Below, in pieces: positions 33,894 through 42,894 of a DNA stretch of 64,000 nucleotides. Within the stretch, counting starts at the first letter, position 1. Every line of letters begins with the position of its first letter. Made by a program: the position numbers and the translations under genes. The DNA comes from Chlamydiota bacterium (GTDB lineage Bacteria > Chlamydiota > Chlamydiia > Chlamydiales > Rhabdochlamydiaceae): NCBI GenBank assembly GCA_021772335.1, contig JAJFMD010000008.1, positions 124,001 through 188,000 of the forward strand. The letters are read 5' to 3'. The notes below the pieces were generated by a model. It did not search any database. It saw nothing but the letters and a program-made list of their open reading frames with translations, and was not told the DNA's origin.

Positions 33894-34724
33894 ATGGCAA
33901 AGATTTCTACGACATTGCTTTCTGATGGACATTCAATCCCGCTACTTGGATTGGGAACTTGGGAGCTTAGAGGAGAGGAATGTACGAATGTTGTACGTGA
34001 GGCAGTTAATCTCGGTTATACGCATTTCGATACGGCGCATATTTATGAAAATCATCAAGCTGTCGCTAAGGGCCTTGAAGGACAGCGACGTGAGAAGCTG
34101 TTTTTGACGTCTAAAATTGCGGACAGTCAAATTGATTTTGGTCGCTCTCGTGGATGTATTAAAGAGGCGTGTGATCTAGCCTTAAAGGAGCTTAACACCG
34201 ATTACATCGATTTGTATTTATTACATTCACCTAATCGAAAAAAACCAATTGAAAAGATCGCTGAGGATCTATCTCGTTTAATGGAAGTGGGAAAAGTGCG
34301 TAGCATAGGTGTGAGCAATTTTACCAAGCGTCATTTAAGCGATTGGTTTCATGCGGGTGGTGAAGCTGTTGTCAATCAAGTTGAATTTCATCCTGAGCTT
34401 TTTCAAAAAGAACTCTTAGACTATTGCAATGAATGGAAAACGAAGATTATTTCCTATCGCTCATTAGGAAAAGGCAAGTTGCTTGAGAATGAGGATTTGT
34501 GTGTGTTAGCTGAGAGTTTGGGAAGGCATCCTGCTCTCGTTTTATTGCGCTGGTGCATAGAGCGGCAGATTCCTGTAATTCCTAAAACAACGTCGTATCA
34601 ACATTTGAAGGATAATCTCGAGGTTTTTTCTTTTTCTTTAAATGCAGAGCAGATGAGAACACTCGATCAACTTAACATCGATAAGCGATATTGCATGAAT
34701 GATTCGATTGATTTTGATTATTAA
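33894..34724 (+). CDS. Aldo/keto reductase
   Basis: A 276-aa NADPH-dependent AKR (TIM barrel). The catalytic tetrad is visible in order: Asp in FDTAHIYEN, Tyr in the same motif, Lys in FLTSKI, His in YLLHSPN. GVSNFTKRHL and the C-terminal PVIPKTTS cofactor segment are also present. No signal peptide. It starts 2 bp after the hydrolase-fold gene, completing a three-gene operon. It probably reduces aldehydes or ketones in the cytoplasm; specific substrate unknown. Confidence 0.93.
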   Translation: MAKISTTLLSDGHSIPLLGLGTWELRGEECTNVVREAVNLGYTHFDTAHIYENHQAVAKGLEGQRREKLFLTSKIADSQIDFGRSRGCIKEACDLALKELNTDYIDLYLLHSPNRKKPIEKIAEDLSRLMEVGKVRSIGVSNFTKRHLSDWFHAGGEAVVNQVEFHPELFQKELLDYCNEWKTKIISYRSLGKGKLLENEDLCVLAESLGRHPALVLLRWCIERQIPVIPKTTSYQHLKDNLEVFSFSLNAEQMRTLDQLNIDKRYCMNDSIDFDY

Positions 34725-34756
34725 CCCTTCGGTAAGGTAGGGGATAAGTTGGGTTA

Positions 34757-35239
34757 TTAAAAACCAATTCCATATGTCAGAGTAAGATTGCCGTTGTGTT
34801 TGTCTTCTTTACGAAAAGGAGAAAAATCTCCTTGGATGAACTGTTTGGTGCTTGATTTTTGACCGCGAAATTCAATGCCCATTTGCGTATGTACTCGAGG
34901 TGTGAGTTCAAGCCGTTTTTCTGCTTCTGGATCGCGCAAATATGCAATTGAAGAACCAAAGCCGAGATAGAGTTGGTTGTAAGGGTTGGGCATTGGATAA
35001 TAGAGAGTGGAAACGCGAGCGCGTCTTTCTGTCGAGTTAGTAATGAATTCCATATCATAGCCAACGCGATTCGCTTGCCGACGAAAACCAAAACCGTAGA
35101 TTGCCGTCGGCTGGTTAAAAGAGGTAATGTTATTTAAGTCACCTGTAGCAGAAGGCCCGCCTGTGATATATCCAAACGATTGGCTGATTGCGTAAGAGCT
35201 AATTGTTGCTGATAGCATGATGATTATGCGGTAGATCAT
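34757..35239 (-). CDS. Small exported protein, likely outer-membrane-associated beta protein
   Basis: About 160 aa from the ATG at 35239, giving a signal peptide (MIYRIIIMLSATISSYA). The mature part alternates polar and aromatic residues in strand-like runs, is Gly-rich, and ends TYGIGF with the terminal Phe typical of outer-membrane barrels. Too short for a large porin; an 8-strand barrel is possible. An ATG 11 codons upstream exists but delays the signal. It converges on the aldo/keto reductase gene. Function unknown. Confidence 0.7.
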   Translation of the reverse strand: MIYRIIIMLSATISSYAISQSFGYITGGPSATGDLNNITSFNQPTAIYGFGFRRQANRVGYDMEFITNSTERRARVSTLYYPMPNPYNQLYLGFGSSIAYLRDPEAEKRLELTPRVHTQMGIEFRGQKSSTKQFIQGDFSPFRKEDKHNGNLTLTYGIGF

Positions 35240-35418
35240 CGGTGATTCCTTGTTTGACAACAATGTAATCATTTTTGGGAAATATTAGGAAGAAAATCTG
35301 TAAAACAAGATGCGATTGATGCAGTTTGCAAAATAAAAATAAGTGAGGTTAGGACATTGCCAGGAATTTCTCCTTGGGGCATAGTTACACTCTCTTAATT
35401 TTTAATGTGGGAGTTATA

Positions 35419-36009
35419 ATGACGTTTAAACAACCTGACTTGCCTTTTGCTTTGAGTGACTTAACACCTTGGGTTTCTGAAGAGCAAATGGATTATCACT
35501 TTAACAAACACCATGCGGGATACTATAAAAAGCTCAATGGCTTAGTCGATGGAAAACCTGAATCAGAACTCTCTTTGAGAGATTTGGTTGTCCAGTCTAA
35601 GGGGGGTGTTTTTAACAACGCTGGCCAGGCTTGGAATCACGCGTTTTTTTGGAGCTGCTTGTCCCCATCTGGCGGAGGCAAACCCAGCTCGGAAGTAATG
35701 CAAGCAATTGTGCGCGATTTCGGAAGTTATGATGCTTTTTGTCAGGCATTTTCTGATGCAGCTGCAGCGCTATTTGGATCAGGATGGGCTTGGCTAGCTA
35801 GTGATGCTCAGGGCAAACTTGAGATTATGCCACTGAGCAATGCTGATACTCCTTTAAAATATGGTAAGGAGCCGATTTTGACATTGGACGTATGGGAACA
35901 TGCTTATTACATCGATTATCGCAATAGACGCCCTGATTTTATTGAAGGATTTTGGGATGTTGTCAATTGGCAATTTGCCAATGACATGTATAGCCAGTTG
36001 AAAAAGTAG
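35419..36009 (+). CDS. sodB: Superoxide dismutase, Fe/Mn type
   Basis: Converts superoxide to oxygen and hydrogen peroxide. From the ATG at 35419 (GGGAG upstream) it is 196 aa, normal size. Metal ligands are seen in order: His in EQMDYHFNKHH, His in QAWNHAFFW, Asp and His in LDVWEHAYYIDY. The segment FGSGWAWLAS with a preceding NNAGQAWNH is nearer to iron enzymes, but metal preference cannot be proven here; the symbol is tentative. The convergent NDH-2 gene ends one base downstream. Confidence 0.93.
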   Translation: MTFKQPDLPFALSDLTPWVSEEQMDYHFNKHHAGYYKKLNGLVDGKPESELSLRDLVVQSKGGVFNNAGQAWNHAFFWSCLSPSGGGKPSSEVMQAIVRDFGSYDAFCQAFSDAAAALFGSGWAWLASDAQGKLEIMPLSNADTPLKYGKEPILTLDVWEHAYYIDYRNRRPDFIEGFWDVVNWQFANDMYSQLKK

Positions 36010-36010
36010 T

Positions 36011-37609
36011 CTATTCTACATTTCGATCGGCGTCTATTTTTTCAACTTTGTTGCGTAATTCTTCAAAGTTGGCAACTAAGACGCCGAAATCGTTTTTACG
36101 AATAGCTAAAAGGTCTGTCGATTCTAAGCAGCGTGCTGTCGCTGACCTTTTTCTTTGATTTAACAGGGACTTTTCTCCGAAAAACTCGCCTTTTCCTAGA
36201 TTGGCGATTGTTTTGGTTTTTCCATCCGCTTCTTTGCATATTTCTACCTGTCCGTGTACAATTATGTATAAATATTCTCCAACATCTCCTTCATAGAAAA
36301 TTACTTCTCCCGATTCAAAATGCAAATGTGCAATCCCTTGAGAGAGATCCACTTTTAGCTGCACTGATTCAATCGGGATAATCATGTCGATGATCCATGA
36401 AAAGAGGGTTTTTATTTTTCGGTCAAAACCGGGTAACTTCATCCAATATATTGAGCGCCACATTAGCCATGCAAAAAAGCCGGATATTTTCAATTTGCCG
36501 AAAAACTCAGCAACGGCTCTGCGGTGACCCAATGCACCGAGCATTCCAATTGCTTTGTAATAAAAGTTCTTTTTTGGCTTGTTTTGCATGCTGTTTACGA
36601 TGTTTTTAGCGAGTACTTTTGCTTCGCGAATTGCAAACTGCGCTGTTGGTGGGCAAAGCTTATCCCCTTTAGCGAGAGGGATAGAAGCGCAGTCTCCGAT
36701 TGCCCATACATCGTCACGTCCAATTACTTGCATTGCGCTATCTGTTTTAATTTTTCCTTTTTCTAGAGGTAAATCGAGAGATTCGATCAAAGGATTTGGT
36801 GAGGAGGGGACTGTTGAAATGATTGTATAGGAGGGAATGCGCTCTCCATTGTCTAATAGTGCTTCTTGAGGTGTTGCTGATTGAAGATGAAGTCCAAAGC
36901 GCAGTTCTACACCCCGTTTAGCTAAGATTTTTGCGCTATAGCGTCCTAAACTTGGGCTTAGCTCTCGATTCATTAAGAGATCTTTACTATGAATCAATAC
37001 CACACGGATCTCATTGGGGTCGATCGTTGGGTATTCTTTGGCAATGCGTCTGACAAAGTCATTGACCTCGGCGACAACTTCGGTTCCTGAAAAGCCTCCT
37101 CCACCAACAACAAAGGTGAGCATTTTCTTGCGCTCATCGGGATTCTTTTCATTGGATGCGGCTTCAACGACTTCGATGACATGGTTGCGAATACGGATTG
37201 CATCAGCAAGGTTTTTAAAAGGCAGAGCGTGTTCATGTAAACCTGCAGATGAACGGAAATCAGTTACATTACCTAATGCGATGATTAGATGGTCGTAGTT
37301 GAGAACGAGTGGGCTGTGGGAAAAGCGTGGGCAGAGGGTGATTTGTTTATTATTGAGATCGATGCCGCCAATTTCACGTACATATAGTTGGGACTTAGGA
37401 ATTAAGCGGCGGAGGGGGCTGACAGTATCGAGTAGACCAACTGCTCCTCCGACAACTTCTGCAAGCATTGGTTGGTAAACAAAATAGTTTTCTCGGTTGA
37501 TTAGCGTGATCTCAAATTCAGCATAGTGTTTTTGTAATTTTTCGAGGTGCATTGCTGCATATGTTCCTCCAAAGCCGGCTCCTAATATAATAATCTGCTT
37601 TTTTGCCAT
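36011..37609 (-). CDS. Type II NADH dehydrogenase-like FAD oxidoreductase with C-terminal cNMP-binding domain
   Basis: A 532-aa fusion. Residues 1-410 resemble NDH-2: FAD-binding IILGAGFGGTYAA at 5-17, NAD-binding TFVVGGGGFSGTEVVAE at about 165-181, and the second FAD site DVWAIGDCASIPL near 300. A hydrophobic/amphipathic region follows. Residues about 420-520 are a cyclic-nucleotide-binding (Crp/PKA-type) fold: GEVIFYEGDVGEYLYIIVHG, then GKGEFFGEKSLLNQRKRSAT. NDH-2 oxidises NADH and reduces quinone at the membrane without pumping. I infer allosteric control by a nucleotide or other ligand. It is oriented against sodB. Confidence 0.92.
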   Translation of the reverse strand: MAKKQIIILGAGFGGTYAAMHLEKLQKHYAEFEITLINRENYFVYQPMLAEVVGGAVGLLDTVSPLRRLIPKSQLYVREIGGIDLNNKQITLCPRFSHSPLVLNYDHLIIALGNVTDFRSSAGLHEHALPFKNLADAIRIRNHVIEVVEAASNEKNPDERKKMLTFVVGGGGFSGTEVVAEVNDFVRRIAKEYPTIDPNEIRVVLIHSKDLLMNRELSPSLGRYSAKILAKRGVELRFGLHLQSATPQEALLDNGERIPSYTIISTVPSSPNPLIESLDLPLEKGKIKTDSAMQVIGRDDVWAIGDCASIPLAKGDKLCPPTAQFAIREAKVLAKNIVNSMQNKPKKNFYYKAIGMLGALGHRRAVAEFFGKLKISGFFAWLMWRSIYWMKLPGFDRKIKTLFSWIIDMIIPIESVQLKVDLSQGIAHLHFESGEVIFYEGDVGEYLYIIVHGQVEICKEADGKTKTIANLGKGEFFGEKSLLNQRKRSATARCLESTDLLAIRKNDFGVLVANFEELRNKVEKIDADRNVE

Positions 37610-37788
37610 TCACTTCCCAAATTGATCTACAATTTAATTATAGACTTTGTTTGAATTGAATACAAAAAATCGCATTTAATTGCTTATTAATATCTTGCGG
37701 TGAAGTGTAGTTTGTAATTAATTAGCAAGCAGTTGCTTAGGAAATATTACTAGAGTAAATAATATTGAAGGTGAAAAACTTAAGGCTC

Positions 37789-38502
37789 TTAAGTTGATTG
37801 CGTTATCATGATTTTTAAACAGAAAATTATGATGAATCCAGCAAAGAAAAGGGCTGGAGGGAGCAAAGTTTCTGGTTTTTGATGTGCTTTTCCAAGCAGT
37901 TCTTCTATTGCTAGGAATAAAAGGGCCGCAATCCCAAAGGCGAGTAGCTCGTTTAGCCAAAGAGGGGGCAGGACTGAGATAACTCCAGTACCGATTAATG
38001 CCCCTAGGGGCAGAGCGATTAAAAGCAGCAACAGTGTAATAAATTGTCGATTCGTGGAGATCTTCTGCTGGTGCAGGGTGGAGCGTATAGTAAAGGAAAG
38101 AGATAGTGTTTCAAAGCTCAAGGCAAGTGCAACGACAAATCCACTCTTTAGGCCAGCTAGAAATGTAATGGCTAAGATGACACCATCGATCATAAGATCA
38201 ATCATAGAAGCGGTAATAAGTCCTGAGGATTTCGTTCCAATTTTATCAGAAATTCCTTTGAGTACGAGCATTGCAATAGCGCCAAGGGCGAGTCCAAATA
38301 CTATTGATAACGAGGGACTCTTTGTGATAGGAGGGATAAGTTCGAGTGCTACTGCAGCAATGAGTATTCCAGCTACAAAATGTTGAAAATTGCTGAGAAG
38401 ATTTTTCTTAAGTTTAAAAAATCCAGCAAATATACTACCGATAAGGATGCAACTAGCGGGAATTAAAGAGATTAGTAAAATAGTATGATTTGAGGGCATC
38501 AT
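37789..38502 (-). CDS. ZIP-family divalent metal transporter
   Basis: A 237-aa membrane protein with about seven to eight hydrophobic helices. ZIP hallmarks: NFQHFVAGILIAAVALELIP in helix 2 (His and Glu metal positions) and a helix-4/5 region with SMIDLMIDGVILAIT and LALSFETLSLSF. Predicted to take up zinc or iron across the cytoplasmic membrane. It is alone between convergent and divergent neighbours; no operator was recognised upstream. Confidence 0.85.
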   Translation of the reverse strand: MMPSNHTILLISLIPASCILIGSIFAGFFKLKKNLLSNFQHFVAGILIAAVALELIPPITKSPSLSIVFGLALGAIAMLVLKGISDKIGTKSSGLITASMIDLMIDGVILAITFLAGLKSGFVVALALSFETLSLSFTIRSTLHQQKISTNRQFITLLLLLIALPLGALIGTGVISVLPPLWLNELLAFGIAALLFLAIEELLGKAHQKPETLLPPALFFAGFIIIFCLKIMITQST

Positions 38503-38615
38503 TAAACAGCTTTGATGATGTTATAAAAATAATTAATTTGCTAGTGTAAGGAAAAGCAGCGCTTTTGCCGGATAAAGGCTAGCAATTGTTTGATCGAAAG
38601 TAAATAAAAAAGTAC

Positions 38616-40061
38616 ATGGCCGAAAAGCAAAAACAATTTAATAAGTATTATGATTGCATCTTCATCTGGTCCCGCGGTGGCGCAGGGCATAAAGCGGTGA
38701 TGGATGCAAAAAAGCAAGAATGGATCAGTAAAGGAAGTGAAGATCTTCTGGATCTTGATATATTTGGCAAAGAATTCTTGAATCGAATCAAGTTGCCAAT
38801 TATGGGGAGATTTGGTGATTTTTGCGTGAACTTTTGGAATAGCGCTCAAGAAGGCGGAAATATTTTCACGCAAAAGATTTTGATCAATCTTCAATGGTTT
38901 GCTGACATCCTTTTTTATCCTGCTGTCTATTTCAAATTTAAAAAGATCCTCAATGAGATTACGCATCCTCCACGCCAAATTATTGTTACGCAGCCTATTT
39001 GCAATACTGCAATTGCTAGAGCGATCTATAAAACAAATCGTAAGCGTGGTTGGAATATGCACATCGATTTATGGATGAGCGATCTACCTACTGCTAAAGC
39101 TACCCATTTTTTCTCATCTGTAAAGAAGATCAGTCGTTTTAAGAAACTCAGTCAACTCGTAACGCTTTATGCTCCTCCTCCACAGCTCAAAGCGGGCGAA
39201 GATCACGCAGAGTGGTGGCTCGAGAACTGTGGTAAAGTGCGTGTGATCACCGATCAACCTGTACCAATTCGGCAAGCGTTTATTGATCAAAAGTCTCTAA
39301 TTGGGAAAAAAGTGAATTTAAAGCTCCGTTCTGAAGAGGGAGAGCAACAAGATATTATTGTTGATAAAAAGGATCGTGTTGCAACTTTGATGTTGGGTAG
39401 CCAGCCATCAAAAAATGCGATGCTCGATTATGTCGACATTGTAATGAAGCTTGCTAAAGAACAGAAGCGCAAACATAAACGTCGCAGTGATTTTCATTAC
39501 TATTTCTTTGTATTTATGGGATCTAATCACGATGCATCACTACGTGAAGCAATTGAAATGCGGATGAACTGCCCCCATTGTCCTGATTTTCTAAAGATTA
39601 TTCCGTTTGTTTTTCAGACAGACGAAGAGTTAGCACCATTGCTCGCTCGCAGCGATGTAACCTTAACGCGCTCTGGTGGATCAACAGCGATGGAACTCAT
39701 GCACCTTAATCGCGATCGCAAAGGTGTTACATTGATTCATTCTGAAGCTTATGAACGCAAACCAAAAGAAGCATCAGCCAAGTTAGGTAAAGGTAAAGTT
39801 TCAATCAATCAAAAGTCTGTTAAGATCACTGCTCTATTTAAGAAGTTAACGAATTTCAGTGAACAGGTTTTAATGAAGAAGGGGATTATTTCTTGGGAAG
39901 CTGGTAATGCTGAATATCTCAAGAAGAAGATCGAAGCTCAGATTGTTACGCCCGTGCAAATTGAGCAGGTGCTCAAAAGCGCATTCTTTGAAGAAGAAGA
40001 GCTCGCTTCAAAGCAACTTGTTGCAAGTGGCACTTCAGCGAGCTATCCGTTAGAATCGTAA
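38616..40061 (+). CDS. Putative GT-B glycosyltransferase (MurG/MGDG-synthase-like)
   Basis: A 481-aa protein with two sites typical of GT-B/GT28-like enzymes: an N-terminal glycine-rich loop FIWSRGGAGHKAVMDA (residues about 12-27) and a C-terminal donor-binding loop RSDVTLTRSGGSTAMELMHL (about 348-367). The middle has mixed segments with LWMSDLPTAKATHFF. Overall similarity to characterised families is limited. There are no membrane helices. It may be chlamydia-specific. Convergent with the histone-fold gene, 1 bp apart. Confidence 0.65.
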   Translation: MAEKQKQFNKYYDCIFIWSRGGAGHKAVMDAKKQEWISKGSEDLLDLDIFGKEFLNRIKLPIMGRFGDFCVNFWNSAQEGGNIFTQKILINLQWFADILFYPAVYFKFKKILNEITHPPRQIIVTQPICNTAIARAIYKTNRKRGWNMHIDLWMSDLPTAKATHFFSSVKKISRFKKLSQLVTLYAPPPQLKAGEDHAEWWLENCGKVRVITDQPVPIRQAFIDQKSLIGKKVNLKLRSEEGEQQDIIVDKKDRVATLMLGSQPSKNAMLDYVDIVMKLAKEQKRKHKRRSDFHYYFFVFMGSNHDASLREAIEMRMNCPHCPDFLKIIPFVFQTDEELAPLLARSDVTLTRSGGSTAMELMHLNRDRKGVTLIHSEAYERKPKEASAKLGKGKVSINQKSVKITALFKKLTNFSEQVLMKKGIISWEAGNAEYLKKKIEAQIVTPVQIEQVLKSAFFEEEELASKQLVASGTSASYPLES

Positions 40062-40062
40062 A

Positions 40063-40251
40063 TTATTCAAAGTCACGATCCATAACTGTTTTACGGTTAT
40101 TCATACGCGCATTTTCCACGCCTTTCATACACGCTTGACGGACGAGTTCTGATAATGCGTCAGTAGCATTTCCAGAAGTGTTCATCCCTCCCTCTTCTTT
40201 GATCAATTTTTTCACTTTACTGATCACAACTAGAGTTTCTTTTTCTGCCAT
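40063..40251 (-). CDS. Bacterial core-histone-fold protein
   Basis: A 62-aa protein matching a single histone fold: short helix 1 (SKVKKLIKEEG), loop NTSGNA, long helix 2 (TDALSELVRQACMKGVENAR), the hallmark loop 2 NNRKTV and helix 3 start MDRDFE, comparable with the RKTVxxxD end of archaeal histones. Bacterial histones of this size include Bdellovibrio Bd0055, a nucleoid protein. This is unrelated to the H1-like Hc1/Hc2 proteins of Chlamydia. It likely binds DNA as a dimer and may organise the nucleoid. The ATG is preceded by GAGGAAA. It lies between a glycosyltransferase and ogt. Confidence 0.88.
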   Translation of the reverse strand: MAEKETLVVISKVKKLIKEEGGMNTSGNATDALSELVRQACMKGVENARMNNRKTVMDRDFE

Positions 40252-40327
40252 ATTTTCCTCGCAGGTTGATTGGAAATAGAGTAAAGTTTAACTGAGTACC
40301 ATCAATCAGTAAATCGAAAAAAGAAAA

Positions 40328-40855
40328 ATGCAAGAAATTCTTAGAGGAAAATGTTTAAAAGAGGTTTCATATGCCTCTTATACTGCTCCCTTTGGGGATT
40401 TTTTACTCATCACATATCAAAAAAAAGTATGTGGACTATATTTTATCGATGATAGTGATATTCTTGAAATTGCACGCAAAGATCTCAATTTTATTCACGC
40501 TGAAGAAAAACAAATTTATTCTCTTGAAGCTATCGTGGCTAGACAAGTGCCATTATGTTTGATTGGTTCTGCCTTCGATTTAAATGTATGGCGTGCGCTC
40601 TTATCGATCGATCGAGGACAATTAATTTCATATAGCGAATTAGCCTGGCGCGCAGGGTCTCCTAAAGCGCATCGCGCTGTAGGATCTGCAATTGGCCGCA
40701 ACCCAATTAGTTACTTAATTCCATGCCATAGAGTTATTCGTTCAGATCAAACATTAGGTGGGTATCGCTTTGGACTCAAGCAGAAACAAAAACTGATTGA
40801 TTTTGAAACCTTAGTTGCAACTCATTCCGATCAAGAAAGAGTCAGATTAAGGTGA
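40328..40855 (+). CDS. ogt: Methylated-DNA-protein-cysteine methyltransferase
   Basis: Repairs O6-alkylguanine by transferring the alkyl group to its own cysteine. The active-site motif LIPCHRVI is present, preceded by the DNA-recognition helix GSPKAHRAVGSAIGRNP and followed by LGGYRFGLKQK. 175 aa is the usual Ogt length; no Ada regulatory domain. It is divergent from the histone-fold gene with a 76-bp intergenic region that probably holds both promoters. Confidence 0.95.
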   Translation: MQEILRGKCLKEVSYASYTAPFGDFLLITYQKKVCGLYFIDDSDILEIARKDLNFIHAEEKQIYSLEAIVARQVPLCLIGSAFDLNVWRALLSIDRGQLISYSELAWRAGSPKAHRAVGSAIGRNPISYLIPCHRVIRSDQTLGGYRFGLKQKQKLIDFETLVATHSDQERVRLR

Positions 40856-40887
40856 TGCGGCCTTAATTATGAACCTTCTGCGTCTTA

Positions 40888-41799
40888 TTATTGAGGAGCC
40901 GGTTGAACTTCTTCAGCAGGTTTAGATTCTTCGGGAACAGGTTGGACTTTTTCAGGAGTGGCCTTAGGTTTTTCTTGCTTTTCAAGAGGCTCTAGAGGGC
41001 ATAGATTTTCATCAATAGGCTTGTCTTCTCCTTGAGGAGCATCCTTGTCGCTATACATGAAGAGACTAAAGGGGAAGAATAGGTAATTTAGAGCGCCGTG
41101 CTTAAGCATGTTACCAATGTTTTGTCGAATAAAAATCGATACTAATGTTTCTCCAAGAACACTATTCATGATTTGATATGACACCTCTTCACCTTCACTC
41201 GACAGATCATGAAAATCCATGCTTTCGATATGAGGTAGGTCAATGATGGTATCTTTATCGCGATAGGTTACTTGAGCTTGAACATCATTGACGTAGATGT
41301 TTTTAATAAAAACCTCATGATCACCATAATGTTTTTTCATTTCATCTTTTTCAGAGGCGCAACGCAAATTAGTCATAATCCGCGTCCAATTGCCAGTCTC
41401 ACCAGAGATGGAATCAAATTCCAGCCCTAAATAAACGTTATCTAAGATGATATCATCAATGACAGTGTGCTTTCCAAAATACTCATGGAAGGGAGTTTTA
41501 ATTGTGATGTTATCTGCTTTGAAGGCGTAGGGGAGAATAGAACCTTGCAAGTTATGAATCGTAATGCCATTGACAGAAACTTTTCTCCAGGAAATATCAA
41601 CATTATCGATTTCAACTTTTACGCGCATTTTACGGCTTAAGCTGTTTGTTAAAATGATTGTTCCTATTGAAACGCAAAGTTGAAAAGCAATAATTAAACC
41701 AACAATAATCAGAGTGGCTTTTATTACTCTGGCCAGTACTTTATGGCATCGAAAATATTCTTTAATCTTTTGCCAACACTGCTTGATTTTTTCTTTCAT
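40888..41799 (-). CDS. Membrane-anchored AsmA-like protein, paralogue 1
   Basis: A 303-aa protein. One N-terminal membrane helix (about 22-48) precedes an AsmA/DUF748-like beta-rich domain: MRVKVEIDNVDISWRKV, NLQGSILPYAFKADNITI, and DDIILDNVYLGLEF. The C-terminal 50 residues are Pro/Glu/Lys-rich. The neighbour at 41894 shares the same architecture (VSIEDINIKSERIDI, RIDINDVYVGLEF, then GNWTTIMNN vs GNWTRIMTN), so they are tandem duplicates. AsmA-like proteins act in envelope lipid transport; here that is inference. A terminator between them implies its own promoter. Confidence 0.75.
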   Translation of the reverse strand: MKEKIKQCWQKIKEYFRCHKVLARVIKATLIIVGLIIAFQLCVSIGTIILTNSLSRKMRVKVEIDNVDISWRKVSVNGITIHNLQGSILPYAFKADNITIKTPFHEYFGKHTVIDDIILDNVYLGLEFDSISGETGNWTRIMTNLRCASEKDEMKKHYGDHEVFIKNIYVNDVQAQVTYRDKDTIIDLPHIESMDFHDLSSEGEEVSYQIMNSVLGETLVSIFIRQNIGNMLKHGALNYLFFPFSLFMYSDKDAPQGEDKPIDENLCPLEPLEKQEKPKATPEKVQPVPEESKPAEEVQPAPQ

Positions 41800-41850
41800 A
41801 GCCTTCCTATCAGGGAATTTAATCCATAATAGTCAATCTCAGATAAAAAA

Positions 41851-41878
41851 ACGCCCAAAAAATTTGGGCGTCTTTTTG
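41851..41878 (-). terminator. Terminator between the AsmA-like paralogues
   Basis: Nine-bp stem ACGCCCAAA / TTTGGGCGT with AAA loop (41851-41871). Flanking A- and T-runs on both sides mean it can terminate either strand; it follows the upstream paralogue on the minus strand. Confidence 0.8.
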
Positions 41879-41893
41879 TCAGAAGTCAATTAT

Positions 41894-42664
41894 TTAAGCG
41901 CAAAAGCGAGAGGGAGCCTCTTCATTCTCATTGGCATTGAAGAGTCCTTGAAGAGGTTTAAGTGGAGCAATACCACCTTCTCCTCCAAAAGGCAACTGAA
42001 GACCTTCAAGCATGTTTGTAATCCCTTTATCTAGGAAAATTTTCTTTAACATTTCGCTTAAAATAATATTGATGATTTGATTCATCGGAATTCCTTCCGT
42101 GCTGCTGACATTTGTCAGAGTAATATTATTAATCTTTGATAGTTTTTGAACTTTGCTAATATCACTACCATACAACAATTCAATATCAATATTTGAAAGA
42201 GAAAGCTCTTTGATCAAAACGCTGCGATCAGAAGTTTTTTTCTTTTCTTTACTGATATCTCCACCTTCGCGGATGTTATTCATAATCGTTGTCCAGTTAC
42301 CGCTTTGATTGCCCTCTTGGGGAAATTCAAGACCAACATAGACATCATTGATATCAATCCTATCAATGACTATTTCTTTTTGAAGGTAATTCTTCCAATA
42401 AGCTTGAATGTCGATAATATTTGAAGAAAGAGCCTTGGGCATGACAAATCCTTTTGGGTTGCCAATTTCAAGTTGTTGTATATCGATTCTTTCAGATTTA
42501 ATATTGATATCTTCAATCGATACCGGTGCTTTTAATTTACTTGAGAGGACATTCGCTGCAAAATTTGGCAAGCGCATCCAAAAGATAAATACCGCTATTG
42601 CTAAAGCAACAAAGACGATACCAATTAAGATTAAAATTCTGCGTAAGAGCATGATGAACTCCAT
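41894..42664 (-). CDS. Membrane-anchored AsmA-like protein, paralogue 2
   Basis: A 256-aa protein (or 252 from the inner ATG at 42652) with one N-terminal membrane helix (about 8-28) followed by a repeating beta-rich domain: APVSIEDINIKSERIDIQQL, then VIDRIDINDVYVGLEF and GNWTTIMNNIREGG. It ends with a Gly-rich, helical C-terminus (NMLEGLQLPFGGEGG). Sequence parallels to paralogue 1 are clear, but it lacks the Pro/Glu tail. Probably exposed to the periplasm; function not established. Confidence 0.75.
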   Translation of the reverse strand: MEFIMLLRRILILIGIVFVALAIAVFIFWMRLPNFAANVLSSKLKAPVSIEDINIKSERIDIQQLEIGNPKGFVMPKALSSNIIDIQAYWKNYLQKEIVIDRIDINDVYVGLEFPQEGNQSGNWTTIMNNIREGGDISKEKKKTSDRSVLIKELSLSNIDIELLYGSDISKVQKLSKINNITLTNVSSTEGIPMNQIINIILSEMLKKIFLDKGITNMLEGLQLPFGGEGGIAPLKPLQGLFNANENEEAPSRFCA

Positions 42665-42894
42665 AACCTGATTCTATTGAGTTACTTCAGTTTATAGGAT
42701 TAAAATATTTATTTTACAAGAGAAGAATGAATCTAACCGTGGTTGTGGGCTTGAAATGTTGGGTTCAAATAGCTGGTTATAAATGTATTGGAAGGGAGGA
42801 CGGGCTAAGTAATTGGTAATTAATCGCTTAATTATTGTTTTTTGAATATTTATGGTACAATCAATTATTATTAATAATATAGTTTAGGTGAATA

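Noticed and set aside
34725-34756. Terminator between the aldo/keto reductase and the small exported protein
   Set aside because: TAACCC/GGGTTA can pair, but the loop is over 20 nt and there is no clean T-run.
38541-39062. Minus-strand 173-aa reading frame inside the glycosyltransferase-like gene
   Set aside because: It is antisense to a longer frame with recognisable motifs and shows no domain of its own.
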